From Myxococcota bacterium (GTDB lineage Bacteria; Myxococcota; B64-G9): 64,000 bases of DNA. A model generated the notes under the pieces. That model did no database searches. It saw only the letters and a program-made list of their open reading frames with translations, and was not told the origin of the DNA. Shown one piece after another: positions 9,020 to 17,800 of the stretch. Each line of letters begins with the position of its first letter. Position 1 is the first letter of the stretch. The stretch spans positions 25,556 to 89,555 of the forward strand of contig JAKLGA010000021.1 in the NCBI GenBank assembly GCA_022710975.1, given 5' to 3'. Position numbers and translations under genes: made by a program.

Positions 9020-10120
9020 TCACTCGTCCGGGCTCAGGCCGAAGCTCTGCTTCGCGCCGAAGGGCCGCTCGCCGTCCAGGCGCGCCCCGCCCAGGGCCTT
9101 GAGGAACTCGTCGGCCACGAGATCGTGGCCGGCCGGGTTGAAGTGCAGCTCGTCGATCAGGTAGTCGTCCAGGCGCGGCACCTCGGCCCAGGCCTGGTAC
9201 ACGTCCACCAGCAGGATCCGGTCCTGCGGGCTGAAGGCGTCGCGCAGCAGCGTGAGCCCCTCGTCGAGCTTGGCGACCACGCTCGGCTGCAGCGCCTCGC
9301 CGACCCACTCCCCCCAGCGCTCGGAGCGGCCGTAGTTGGGGTACAGCAGCCAGGCCACGTCCACGCTGGGGTTGTCCACGCGGACGGCGGCCAGGATGGC
9401 GCGGATGCGGGCGAGCACCTCGGTCAGGAAGGGCAGCAGGCCGTCGTACAGCCCGGCCATGTCCCCGGACGAGAACTTCTCGTCCGCGAAGTACAGCACG
9501 TCGTTGCCGCCCAGCGAGACGAGCAGCAGGTCCGCCTCGGCCAGGGCCGCGCGGCTCGCCTCGAAGTTCGGCTGGCCGGGCAGCCAGTCCTCGGTGGTGG
9601 AGCCGGCCTCGGCCAGGTTGGAGAGCGTCACCTGGCCGAGCTCCCCCAGGCGCTCGGCCACGAGCTCCGGGAAGCGCCGCGCGGCGCCCATCACCGGCAG
9701 GCTGTCGCCGATGGCCACCAGGCGGATCGCGCCGGCCCGCACCGCGCCGGGCAGGCGCTGGGGCAGGTTCCGCGAGGTGGTCCACTGGCCCTCGGCCAGC
9801 GGGAAGGTCACCAGGTGCAGCCCGGGCTCGACCTGGCCGAAGGCCGCGAAGCCGTACCCGCAGGTGGTGAAGGTGCGCTCCTCGCCGCCCAGCAGCGAGA
9901 CCTCGACGCCCTTCAGGAACGTGTCGCGGGGATCCCGGCGCGAGCCGTACACCGAGCGGTCCGAGCGGTCCCCGTCGAGGTAGACCGCGGCCTGGACGGA
10001 GGGCAGCCGCCCGGCCTCCGAGGTGTCGCAGGTCTCGCCCTGGGGCTCCGCCCCGCAGCCCGCGAGGGAGCCGCAGGAGGTCCACAGGCAGGCGGCGAGC
10101 AGGCTCGTCAGGGTGCGCAT
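9020..10120 (-). CDS. SGNH/GDSL-family hydrolase lipoprotein
   Basis: This is a 366-residue exported hydrolase. The signal sequence ends in SLAGC (Cys22), so the protein is probably lipid-anchored. After a roughly 100-residue beta-rich N-terminal region, the SGNH fold begins: AIGDSLPVMG carries the nucleophile Ser140, NLAEAG the block II residues, GGND (204-207) block III, and DELHFNPAGH the Asp323/His326 pair of block V. These are all the catalytic residues of the family, which contains esterases, lipases and carbohydrate acetyl-esterases. The gene is transcribed toward the beta-helix lipoprotein and starts at ATG 10120, away from the next gene. The substrate cannot be told from sequence; a secreted acyl-ester or acetyl-polysaccharide is the likely class. 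Confidence 0.93.
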   Translation of the reverse strand: MRTLTSLLAACLWTSCGSLAGCGAEPQGETCDTSEAGRLPSVQAAVYLDGDRSDRSVYGSRRDPRDTFLKGVEVSLLGGEERTFTTCGYGFAAFGQVEPGLHLVTFPLAEGQWTTSRNLPQRLPGAVRAGAIRLVAIGDSLPVMGAARRFPELVAERLGELGQVTLSNLAEAGSTTEDWLPGQPNFEASRAALAEADLLLVSLGGNDVLYFADEKFSSGDMAGLYDGLLPFLTEVLARIRAILAAVRVDNPSVDVAWLLYPNYGRSERWGEWVGEALQPSVVAKLDEGLTLLRDAFSPQDRILLVDVYQAWAEVPRLDDYLIDELHFNPAGHDLVADEFLKALGGARLDGERPFGAKQSFGLSPDE

Positions 10121-10275
10121 GCCGTGATTCTAGCGCCCAGCGCGCGGCCGCCACAAGGCCGCTCCCGCGGCGCGTCCTCGCCGAAGAGCTCTGCGGCTTG
10201 CTCCCGCGTGGGTGGTGGTCGGGTGGCGGATCGACTAGGATGGGTGCATCCGATCCAGGGCTCGTGGAGGTCTGC

Positions 10276-11628
10276 ATGAATTCTGCGGTGCGCGTGTTCG
10301 CAGCGCTGTTCGTGGTCCTGGGTTGGGCCGGCTGTGACGGCGGGGGAGGGAGCGGTGACGGGGGCCTGCCCGACGCAGACGGGGAGGCGGACGGGGACGG
10401 AGGCACTGGCACGGGCTGCGCCTTCCCCTACGCGCCCCCTGTGGAGCACGTCCTCACGGACGAGATGGGGGACCAGCACACCTTCTCGGACCTCCAGCAG
10501 CTCTGCACCCTCGACTACGAGGGCATCCACGCGCTGGCCTTCGTCAAGGCCGAGCCCACCGGCATGACCTTCTGGGACCCGAACTACACCGTCCGGGAAG
10601 GCTACCTCTGCCGGGACGATCGGGTGGAGCGGCTCCCGGACGGCAGGTTCCTGCTCGAGTTCCTGCACCACGGCTGGACCCGCATGGGGGTCGGCTTCGA
10701 CGACCTGCACTTCGTTTGGGAGTTCGGCGAGACCTGCATCGGCGCCCGCCCCTGCCTCTCCAACGCCGACAGGCTGAGCGTGCGGCGGCAGAGCGACGAG
10801 ACGCTGCTGGCCGAGGGGTTGCCCGCCACCTGCGTGTACACGACCGCGCGGGGCCTCCCTCGGCCGCTCACCCCGCAGCTCCGCGTCCCCGCGAGCGGCG
10901 GCGCGATCACCTTCTCGATGGGCTCCGCCGCGGGCGCGGCCGACGAGCTGCCCGTCCACCGCGTGACCCTCAACCCCTTCGTGATGGACGCCCGCGAGGC
11001 CAGCAACGCGGACTTCGCCCTGTTCCTCTCCGACCAGGGGAACGACTGCGCCGGCCACGCCTGCCTCGACGCCGCAGCGCCGGAGGTCAGGCTGCACCAG
11101 GTCGATGGCGTGTGGACGCCGGATTCCGGCTCCGAGGATCTCCCGGTGGTCCGGGTCACCTGGTTCGGCGCGAAGGCTTTCTGCGACTGGCGCTTCTGGT
11201 CCGGTCTGCCCTCCGAGGCGCAGTGGGAGGCGGCCGCCTCGGCCGCCGGGACCCGGGTGTACCCGTGGGGCGCGGACGAGCCAACCTGCGAGCTGGCCAG
11301 CTACGACGCCTGCGCGGCCGGTGCGCCGGGACCGGGCTGCTCGAAGCCCGGCGGCGCCAGCCAGGAGGGCGTGTGCGATCTCGCCGGCAACCTGGCCGAG
11401 TGGGTGGGGGACTGGTACCAGGCGGACGGCTACGCAAGCTGCGCGCAGGGCTGCGAGGACCCGCGCGGGCCGGACACGGACACCGGGCTCAAGGTGGTGA
11501 GGGGCGGCAGCTTCGAGGAGCCCGCGGCCGGGCTGCGAGCGTCCGCCCGGTCGTCCGCCGCGCCCGGCTCCTCCTCCGCCTCGATCGGGGTGCGCTGCGT
11601 CCAGGAGATCTACCCGCCGAACAAGTGA
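10276..11628 (+). CDS. FGE-sulfatase (SUMF1-like) domain lipoprotein
   Basis: This is a 450-residue lipoprotein with lipobox LGWAGC (Cys20) followed by a Gly/Asp-rich flexible linker (25-45). Residues about 50-200 are a Cys-containing domain I do not recognise. From about residue 205 it is a formylglycine-generating-enzyme-type domain: FSMGSAAGAADELPVHRVTL, GAKAFCDWRFWSGLPSEAQW, GVCDLAGNLAEWVGDWY, and the closing VVRGGSF...ASARSSA...GVRC. That is the usual order of the C-type-lectin-like FGE fold. The two catalytic cysteines of true FGE are not obvious, so it may be one of the many non-FGE members (ligand binding or other oxidase roles). The start is set by GTGGAGG five bases before ATG 10276. 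A GC-rich hairpin follows the stop. Confidence 0.92.
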   Translation: MNSAVRVFAALFVVLGWAGCDGGGGSGDGGLPDADGEADGDGGTGTGCAFPYAPPVEHVLTDEMGDQHTFSDLQQLCTLDYEGIHALAFVKAEPTGMTFWDPNYTVREGYLCRDDRVERLPDGRFLLEFLHHGWTRMGVGFDDLHFVWEFGETCIGARPCLSNADRLSVRRQSDETLLAEGLPATCVYTTARGLPRPLTPQLRVPASGGAITFSMGSAAGAADELPVHRVTLNPFVMDAREASNADFALFLSDQGNDCAGHACLDAAAPEVRLHQVDGVWTPDSGSEDLPVVRVTWFGAKAFCDWRFWSGLPSEAQWEAAASAAGTRVYPWGADEPTCELASYDACAAGAPGPGCSKPGGASQEGVCDLAGNLAEWVGDWYQADGYASCAQGCEDPRGPDTDTGLKVVRGGSFEEPAAGLRASARSSAAPGSSSASIGVRCVQEIYPPNK

Positions 11629-11632
11629 GCAG

Positions 11633-11656
11633 CCGGCCCGGAACTGCTCGGGCCGG
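11633..11656 (+). terminator. GC-rich hairpin after the FGE-like gene
   Basis: A perfect 8-bp inverted repeat, CCGGCCCG and CGGGCCGG, separated by eight bases, begins 5 bp after the stop codon. There is no T-run, so it is at best a weak intrinsic terminator on its own; its place directly after the gene is the main argument. Confidence 0.45.
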
Positions 11657-11976
11657 GCTTCGCGGGACCATTCTGAATGGGAGGAGCGATGGAGGTCCGA
11701 TATCACCGTGAAAGCGCGCCTGAGGCGCTGGCCGCTGGGCCCGAGGAAGAAGGAGCCTGGGGTCTGGGGCGAAGCCCCAGCGAGGCGCCGCCAGGCGCCG
11801 CGGAGTCCTGACAACCCTGCGCCGAGCTGACCAGTCCCCGATGCGCCAGGGCTGCCTGCAGCGACAGGCCCGCCCCTCGCCCCTCGAGGCTGTCTCTTCT
11901 AAAGAGGATCATGCCTATCTTGTCCCCGCGGTCGACACGCCACTAGGATGGCCCTGAAAACTCCGAGGAGGTCGGC
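11657..11976. other. Gene-free stretch with hairpin repeat
   Basis: About 320 bp lie between the FGE-like gene and the acetyltransferase gene. They hold a perfect hairpin, CTGGGGC-GAA-GCCCCAG (11764-11780), followed at once by two GGCGCC palindromic blocks, which looks like a small intergenic repeat or a second terminator. An ACTAGGATG box about 35 bases before the acetyltransferase ATG may be its -10 element. I see no convincing coding potential here. Confidence 0.5.
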
Positions 11977-12519
11977 ATGCTGAGCGAGGACGGCGGGATC
12001 CGCGTGCGGGACGCCGCGCTGGCGGACGCGGAGCGGCTCACGGCCTGGGCTGCGGCCATGGCCTGGGAGACCGAGCGCAGGCGGCTCGATCCGGACACGC
12101 TCGGGCGGGGAGTCCGGCTGGGTCTCGAGGACCCGGCCCGGGCGCGCTACTTCGTGGCCGAGCGCGTCGGAGAGTCGGGCGCCGTGCCGGCCGGCACCCT
12201 GATGCTGACCCGCGAGTGGAGCGACTGGCGCGCCGGCGAGTGGTGGTGGATCCAGAGCGTATACGTGCCCCCGGCCTGCCGCCGCCTGGGCGTGCTGCGG
12301 GCGCTCTACGCGCACGTCCTGGGGCTCGCACGGAGCGCGCCCGGCGTGTGCGGCCTGCGCCTGTACGTGGCGCGGGACAACCGCGCTGCCCAGGAGGCCT
12401 ACGCGCGCCTGGGGATGCAGGACCCGGGTTACTCGATGTTCGAGGCGGAGCTGCCCCCTCAACGAATTCTTCCTCACGGAACCGTGGAAGGCAGCTCCTC
12501 GGGCGCGCGGGTGCGGTAG
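11977..12519 (+). CDS. GNAT-family N-acetyltransferase
   Basis: This is a 180-residue cytoplasmic acyltransferase that would move an acetyl group from acetyl-CoA to an amine. The GNAT fold is visible: a start strand GIRVRDAALADAERL, the central WWWIQSVYVPPACRRLGVLR segment, which is motif A with a variant of the Q/R-x-x-G-x-G/A pyrophosphate loop, and the motif B block LYVARDNRAAQEAYARLGM near the end. The length is normal for the family. GAGGAG precedes the ATG. Its last 46 bp overlap, tail to tail, the end of the esterase gene on the other strand. There is no partner gene, so the substrate (drug, peptide or small molecule) is unknown. Confidence 0.93.
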   Translation: MLSEDGGIRVRDAALADAERLTAWAAAMAWETERRRLDPDTLGRGVRLGLEDPARARYFVAERVGESGAVPAGTLMLTREWSDWRAGEWWWIQSVYVPPACRRLGVLRALYAHVLGLARSAPGVCGLRLYVARDNRAAQEAYARLGMQDPGYSMFEAELPPQRILPHGTVEGSSSGARVR

Positions 12520-14285
12520 GTCGCGTCGATGTGGGGGATGAGCTCCTGGATGAGTGAGTCCTCGTAGCGCCGGGGCGGCAGGTGGCGGCCGGACTGGTTC
12601 ACGTAGAAGGTCCCGGCCACGCAGTCCTGGCCGCAGCGGCCGTCGGGGAACACGATGATGAACTTGGCCAGCGCGCCCTCGTTCATCCACGGCTCGGTGA
12701 AGAGCACGCTGGTGGTCATCAGCTCGGGCTCCATGCCCATGCCGTGCAGCAGGTAGAGCACCGGGTAGCGGGTGTCGGGCCGCTCGGCGTAGCCCGGCGG
12801 CAGGTAGATCCAGTAGGGCCGCTCGCCGCCCAGGATGGCGCTCGGGTAGGTGCGCGCGAGCACCTGGGCCGTCCCGGGCGGGGACAGCGGGCGGAGATCG
12901 GGGCGCGGCCAGGTGCGCGAGACGAAGGCCAGCATGCCGAAGAAGCGGTGCATGAGCTGGGTGGCCGTGCCCACGTGGCCGCCGTCGCCGGCCTGGATGT
13001 CGGCGGCGCTCGCCTGCTCGTCGCCGTAGAGCACGAACACGTCGCGGCCGACCCTCGACCAGTCGATGTGGTGGATGTCGAAGGCGCCCTCGTAGCCCGC
13101 CTCCAGCAGGGCCTCGAACCCGGGCCGCACGTCCACCGGCCGGCCGCGCGCGCCGAGCTCCCCGGCGAAGGCCTCCATGAGGGGCCGGAAGCGGAAGTGA
13201 TCGCGCACCCCCACGTCCAGGTAGAAGTCGAGGCGCGCCAGGTCCTCCTCGGGCAGGGCCTGCAGCAGCCGGCGGGGATCGTACAGATCCTGCTGGCGCA
13301 CGATGGCCGGGTTGAGATCGTAGACCCCGTTGCCCTCGCCCACGTCCCAGGGGCCTTCGGCCGTCCCGGCCACGCCGTCCAGGCCGAGGTCGAGGTAGGG
13401 CTCGCCCGGCTGCCAGGTGTGGTCGCCCTCGGTCCCCAGGGGGTTCGCCAGCGGCGCGAAGTCGTCGCCGGACGGATCGGGGTTCGTGGCCGGGTCGTGG
13501 CCGGGCTCGGCCGCGCTCGCCAGGCCGTCCGCGCCCACGTCGTCGAAGCGCTCGCCGCCCCAGAAGAGCACGGGCTCGCCCGGGCCGCGCCGGCCGTCCC
13601 CGTCGAGGTCCACGGCCAGCGCGATCTCGACCGGGAAGGTGGAGGGCAGCGCGGGGTCGAAGGCCCCGGGCGTGCTCCCGGCGTTGTCGCAGAAGGTGAT
13701 CACCGGGAGCGCTCCGTCCGGGTTGTAGCGCCAGTCATGGAAGCCCTCGAGGCGCACGGGCTCCTCGCAGAAGCGGGACGGCTCGAGCAGGTACTCCTCC
13801 GGCACGCCCGGCGGCAGGTAGGCGTGCGCGGGGTTGACGCTCATGAAGTTGCCCCAGGCGATGGCCGCGCCCAGGAAGGCCTGCAGCATGCCGGTGCGGT
13901 TCGTGCCGCCCATCCCGTGACCCAGGTCGAGGTGCTCGTAGTCCTGGCCGGCCCCGGGCGCCGGGCACATCCGGCCGCCCTCGGGCGGCACGCAGAAGCC
14001 GCCGAACACCTCGGTCTGGAGCGTGTGCATCATGCCCGCCAGCTCGAGCGGGCCGCCCAGCGGGACGAGCTGGTCGAACAGCTCGTGGTGCCGGAGGCCC
14101 AGGAAGGCGGCGCTCACCGAGCCCATGGAGAAGCCGCCGATGGCGCGGTAGGTCCAGCGCCGTGTCCCGGGCCCGTCCGGGCCGCTGTCCTGACAGGCCG
14201 GGAGCAGGCACAGCCAGGCGCACAGCGCGAGTCCGGGGAGTGTCCGGCGGCTCGGTCCAGGTCGGGTGAGGTGCGTGGCGCGCAT
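12474..14285 (-). CDS. Esterase-D-like alpha/beta hydrolase lipoprotein with apparently permuted domain order
   Basis: This is a 603-residue lipoprotein (lipobox LLPAC, Cys31). The nucleophile elbow YRAIGGFSMGS with Ser53 comes almost at once after the signal sequence, whereas in esterase-D-type enzymes it follows about 120 residues of fold. The missing first half (YWIYLPPGYAERPDTRYP, YLLHGMG, FIIVFPDG, and RYEDSLIQELIPHIDATYRT) is found instead at the extreme C-terminus, from about residue 480 to the end. The middle contains a VDLDGDGRRGPGE Asp-rich loop, YLDVGVRDHF (a candidate for the acid residue) and DIHHIDW (a candidate for the His). The reading frame is uninterrupted and highly biased, so this is a real gene. 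I chose ATG 14285, with GGAGG seven bases upstream, over an upstream TTG. A secreted ester hydrolase is the likely role. Confidence 0.87.
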   Translation of the reverse strand: MRATHLTRPGPSRRTLPGLALCAWLCLLPACQDSGPDGPGTRRWTYRAIGGFSMGSVSAAFLGLRHHELFDQLVPLGGPLELAGMMHTLQTEVFGGFCVPPEGGRMCPAPGAGQDYEHLDLGHGMGGTNRTGMLQAFLGAAIAWGNFMSVNPAHAYLPPGVPEEYLLEPSRFCEEPVRLEGFHDWRYNPDGALPVITFCDNAGSTPGAFDPALPSTFPVEIALAVDLDGDGRRGPGEPVLFWGGERFDDVGADGLASAAEPGHDPATNPDPSGDDFAPLANPLGTEGDHTWQPGEPYLDLGLDGVAGTAEGPWDVGEGNGVYDLNPAIVRQQDLYDPRRLLQALPEEDLARLDFYLDVGVRDHFRFRPLMEAFAGELGARGRPVDVRPGFEALLEAGYEGAFDIHHIDWSRVGRDVFVLYGDEQASAADIQAGDGGHVGTATQLMHRFFGMLAFVSRTWPRPDLRPLSPPGTAQVLARTYPSAILGGERPYWIYLPPGYAERPDTRYPVLYLLHGMGMEPELMTTSVLFTEPWMNEGALAKFIIVFPDGRCGQDCVAGTFYVNQSGRHLPPRRYEDSLIQELIPHIDATYRTRAPEELPSTVP

Positions 14286-14310
14286 GGGTGCCTCCAAGAC
14301 CCGTGCTCGC

Positions 14311-15459
14311 TCACTCGACGGGCGGGGCGTCGCCGGCCAGGAGGCAGCCAGAGAGGATTTGCTCGCTGGGCTCGCCGCCCGCGCCGCGTTGGGAGATCTC
14401 GGCCCACAGGAGGAGCAGACGTCCGTCGGGCAGGCGCAGGCCCTCGGGCTTGGAGGTCTCGCCCACCTCGGGCAGGGTGACCTGCTGCTCGGGGCCGAGG
14501 CTGCCGTCCGCCGCGAGCGCCCGGCGGTGGAGGCAGAAGCCCGCGGCCGAGCAGGGCCAGATGTAGTAGAGGTCCAGCCCTCCGTCGAGTCGTGGGACGA
14601 GGGTGGTGTCGTGCACGTTGGTCGAGGAGGCGCTCACCTCGACCGGCTCATCCCAGGCCTGCCCGTCGGCCGAGGTGCGCACCCAGGAGGACATGCTCCC
14701 GCCCGTGCCGGTCTGGTAGGCGTAGGCCAGCCAGCCGTCCGGGGCCTGGCCCAGCGCGGCCATGGCCGCAGCTCCCGTGTGGACCGTGACGGGTGGATCG
14801 AACAGCACGCCGTCCGCGGAGTAGGCCACCCGGGGTCGGCCGCTCCCATCGCGGAAGGCGAGCGCCACCCGGCCGCCCGACAAGGCCAGGAAACGCGGCC
14901 AGGAGAGCAGCGAGCCGAGCCCCGGCACCGTGGCCAGCGCCTCGGGCGTCCCGGCCGCGCCGCCCGCCACGCGTGCGCGGCGCAGCGAGACCTGGCCATA
15001 GAGGTCGGCGGCCTCGGCGAAGTAAACCCAGCCCTGTCCAGCGAGCGTGGCGGAGGATGGGCTGGCCCGGTAGGCCGGCCCGCCCGCGAGGAGCGCGCCC
15101 GGCGGACTCCAGGCCGCGCCGTCCGCGGAGCTCGCCAGCCAGAGCGCGCTCGAGGTGAACGCCGCGTCGAAGCGCTCCCAGGCCACCCACAGGCGGCCGT
15201 CCGCCTCGACCCAGGCCGCCGAGCCTACGTCCACCCCGCCGGGGCCGCTCACGCGGTAGACCGCCTCCAGGCCGAGCGGGAGCGTGGTCGGGTCCCCGTC
15301 GGCCGGGCCGGGATCGCCCTCATCTCCGGGCTCGCCCTCGTCCGCTGCGTCGAGACCGTCCTCGACGTCCTGGCCGCTGTCCCCCGGGTCCGCCTGCTCC
15401 GAGCAGCCCTGGACCAGGAGCAGCGCGATCCCCAGGAGCCCTGGTGTCCATGCGCGCAC
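14311..15459 (-). CDS. Sialidase-like (BNR-type) propeller lipoprotein
   Basis: This is a 382-residue lipoprotein with lipobox LVQGC, then an acidic Asp/Glu/Gly linker (about 20-55) and a domain made of repeated four-strand units with Asp-box-like turns (SSADGAAWSPPGALL, YSADGVLFDPPVTV, TSADGQAWDEPVEV). The S-x-D-G-x-x-W/F pattern is the Asp-box (BNR) of six-bladed sialidase-like propellers. The catalytic Arg triad and Tyr of true sialidases are not evident, so a binding role is as likely as glycosidase activity. I chose GTG 15459 because GGAGGTCGCC precedes it and the signal peptide starts there; an upstream TTG in frame is less likely. It is transcribed in the same direction as the permuted esterase gene, 25 bp before it. 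Confidence 0.82.
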   Translation of the reverse strand: MRAWTPGLLGIALLLVQGCSEQADPGDSGQDVEDGLDAADEGEPGDEGDPGPADGDPTTLPLGLEAVYRVSGPGGVDVGSAAWVEADGRLWVAWERFDAAFTSSALWLASSADGAAWSPPGALLAGGPAYRASPSSATLAGQGWVYFAEAADLYGQVSLRRARVAGGAAGTPEALATVPGLGSLLSWPRFLALSGGRVALAFRDGSGRPRVAYSADGVLFDPPVTVHTGAAAMAALGQAPDGWLAYAYQTGTGGSMSSWVRTSADGQAWDEPVEVSASSTNVHDTTLVPRLDGGLDLYYIWPCSAAGFCLHRRALAADGSLGPEQQVTLPEVGETSKPEGLRLPDGRLLLLWAEISQRGAGGEPSEQILSGCLLAGDAPPVE

Positions 15460-15565
15460 GGCGACCTCCACGTGTCCCAACCTACCACGGATAGATCGGT
15501 CTCGCAGCCCGGTCAGACCTGGAAGCTGCGGACAGGTCCCCGGCCCGGGCGCGCAGACAAATCTG

Positions 15566-15595
15566 TTGCGTTCCGATGTATGCGATCGGTAATAT
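15566..15595 (+). promoter_or_regulatory. Sigma70-like promoter of the TonB receptor gene
   Basis: TTGCGT and TAATAT are separated by 18 bases, a good match to -35/-10 elements. The predicted start of transcription falls about 35 bases before GTG 15639. An in-frame ATG at 15576 lies inside this promoter, which argues against using it as the start codon. Confidence 0.55.
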
Positions 15596-15638
15596 CGGCC
15601 CGCGTCGTGGGGCGGTGGAGGCCGGAGAGGGGTCCGCG

Positions 15639-17771
15639 GTGGAGCAGGCGACGAGGAAGCGGTCGTGTCGGGCAGCGTGGCTCGCGGCGTGCGCGACCTG
15701 CTCCTGGCTGCTCCTCGGCCCGCCGCTGGCCCGCGCCGAGGAGCCCGCGCCCCCGGCGGACGAGCCCGCCTGCGACGGCGAGGATGCGCAGGACCCCGCC
15801 TGCCAGGAGGTCGAGGCCACCACGGTGATCGTGGGCAAGCGGCCGCCCCCGCCCGGGACCATCACCCAGGTCGACGCGCGGGAGATCTCGCTGCGCGGCG
15901 CCCGCAACCTGCCCGAGGCCATCGCGGCCGAGCCGAGCGTGGACATCCAGCAGGGGCCCAAGGCCGGGGCCACGCTCCAGATCCGCGGCTTCGACGAGCG
16001 CTCGGTCCTGGTCACCATCGAGGGCATCCCCATCCGCGAGGTGTACGACGGTCACTTCGACATCTCCTCGCTGCCCGTCTTCTCCCTCGGCAGCATCACC
16101 CTGGAGCGGGGCATCGCCTCGCTCGCGCACGGGCCCAACTCGGCCGGCGGGGTGCTGGCCCTGCGGGTGCCCGCGGGCTGCGACGGCGCCGTGGACGCCT
16201 CGCTCTACGGCGGCCGGCCCCACGACGGGGCGCTGCTGCTCTACGGCGGCAGGCTGCGGGCCTGCACCCGGCTGTCCGACTTCACCCTCCAGCTCGGGGC
16301 CGGGTACGAGCGCGCGGACGGCTACGTCATCGCGGACGACTTCGAGCAGACGGAGCAGAACGCCCAGTACCACGAGGACGGGGGCCTGCGCGAGGGCAGC
16401 GACTACGCCCGGAGCTCGGTCGCGCTGCTGGCCAAGTACGCGCCGCGGCGCAACCAGAGCCTCAGCCTGTTCGTCGATCTGATCGACTCCCCGCGCGGCA
16501 TCCCGCCCTTCGAGGGCTCCGGCTACGTGCGCTACTGGCGCTTCAGCGACTACGACACGGCGCTGGTGGGGCTGTCCGGCGTCTACGGGCCCGCGCTCGA
16601 GGACCTGTCGTCCAGCTGGGGCTTCCTGGAGGTGCGTGGGCAGCTCTACGTCCACGTGCACCGGGACGAGCTGCGCGACTACGAGGACGCGAGCTACACC
16701 CACCTGACCACCAACCCCCTGGCCTGGTTCGTGGCCTCGGCCTACGCCAACGAGAGCTACGGGGCCGCGGTGCAGGCTTCCTGGTCGCTGAACGACGGCA
16801 ACCGGCTGGACGCATCCCTGCGCTACAACCTCGACGTGCACCGGCAGCGCGAGATCCCGGTTCCGCGCGGCGGGGCGCAGACCACCTGGACCCCCTTCGA
16901 GCGCTACTCGGCGCACACCTACTCCGCCGCGCTGGAGGACACCCAGGTGCTCGGCGCCTGGCGGTTGAGCGGGGGGCTCGGGGTCGCCGGCCTGTCCCTG
17001 GGGACCGAGGAGATCCGCGAGACCTCCTACGCCGTCGACGACCGGGTGATCCCGGCCTTCGAGGGGCGGCTGGTGGCCGAGTGCTCGGTGGCCGAGGGCC
17101 TCCAGCTCGTGGCCGCGGCCGGCCACAAGGTGCGCTTCCCCATGCTGAAGGAGCTGTTCTCCAACTCCCTCGGCGGCAACCCGGACCTGGACAGCGAGCG
17201 CGCCTGGATGGTGGAGGCGGGCTTCGACGCCAAGGGCTTCCCCGTGGCGGGGCTCGAGGCCTCCGCGCGCGGCTTCTTCAACTCCATCGAGGATCTCATC
17301 GACAAGTACCGCGACGCCTACGCCAACGTCGGGCAGGCGCTGACCGCCGGCGTGGAGCTCGAGGTCCGCTACCGCCCGCTCGGGTGGCTGCAGCTCCTGG
17401 CCGGCTACCGCTACCTCTACTCCCGGGACCTGGACCGCGATCGGCCGCTCGACTACCGCACCCCGCACCGCGTGCTGGCCGGCGCCCGGGCGCTCACCGA
17501 CTTCGGCCTGACCGGGGGGGTGCAGGTCTCCTACAGCTCCGGCCAGCAGGCCTACTACTTCGACACGCTGAGCGGGGTGTGGATCGAGGACCGGCTCGCG
17601 GGGTACGTGCTGCTCGGCGCGCACCTGCGGTACGACTTCGCCTTCGACGAGGTGAGCGCGCTCTACGCTTACGTGGACGGCCTCAACCTGCTCGGCGCCG
17701 ACTACAACGTGGGGAGCTTCGAGCCCAGGCCCGGCCGTGAGTTCGTCTTTGGCCTCGGCGGACGCATGTAG
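15639..17771 (+). CDS. TonB-dependent outer-membrane receptor
   Basis: This is a 710-residue outer-membrane receptor that would take up a ligand with energy from TonB. It has a signal peptide ending near PLARAEE, a TonB-box-like EATTVIVGKR, a plug domain (EISLRGARNLPEAIAAEPSV, QIRGFDERSVLVTIEGIPI) and a 22-strand-type barrel with alternating aromatic strands to the C-terminus, ending in ...EFVFGLGGRM. The start GTG 15639, with GGAGAGG upstream, lies downstream of a good promoter. It is followed 29 bp later by a lipoprotein and then, convergently, by a ModE-type regulator. The ligand is unknown; the regulator hints at molybdate, tungstate or another metal complex. Similarity to IRGF-type siderophore/cobalamin receptors is general only. 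Confidence 0.93.
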   Translation: MEQATRKRSCRAAWLAACATCSWLLLGPPLARAEEPAPPADEPACDGEDAQDPACQEVEATTVIVGKRPPPPGTITQVDAREISLRGARNLPEAIAAEPSVDIQQGPKAGATLQIRGFDERSVLVTIEGIPIREVYDGHFDISSLPVFSLGSITLERGIASLAHGPNSAGGVLALRVPAGCDGAVDASLYGGRPHDGALLLYGGRLRACTRLSDFTLQLGAGYERADGYVIADDFEQTEQNAQYHEDGGLREGSDYARSSVALLAKYAPRRNQSLSLFVDLIDSPRGIPPFEGSGYVRYWRFSDYDTALVGLSGVYGPALEDLSSSWGFLEVRGQLYVHVHRDELRDYEDASYTHLTTNPLAWFVASAYANESYGAAVQASWSLNDGNRLDASLRYNLDVHRQREIPVPRGGAQTTWTPFERYSAHTYSAALEDTQVLGAWRLSGGLGVAGLSLGTEEIRETSYAVDDRVIPAFEGRLVAECSVAEGLQLVAAAGHKVRFPMLKELFSNSLGGNPDLDSERAWMVEAGFDAKGFPVAGLEASARGFFNSIEDLIDKYRDAYANVGQALTAGVELEVRYRPLGWLQLLAGYRYLYSRDLDRDRPLDYRTPHRVLAGARALTDFGLTGGVQVSYSSGQQAYYFDTLSGVWIEDRLAGYVLLGAHLRYDFAFDEVSALYAYVDGLNLLGADYNVGSFEPRPGREFVFGLGGRM

Positions 17772-17800
17772 CGCCGCCATCACGACGAGGAGGAATAACG

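Noticed and set aside
11703..11912. Small minus-strand gene in the 11.7 kb spacer
   Set aside because: It has no ribosome site, runs through the hairpin repeat and has no recognisable composition of a real protein.
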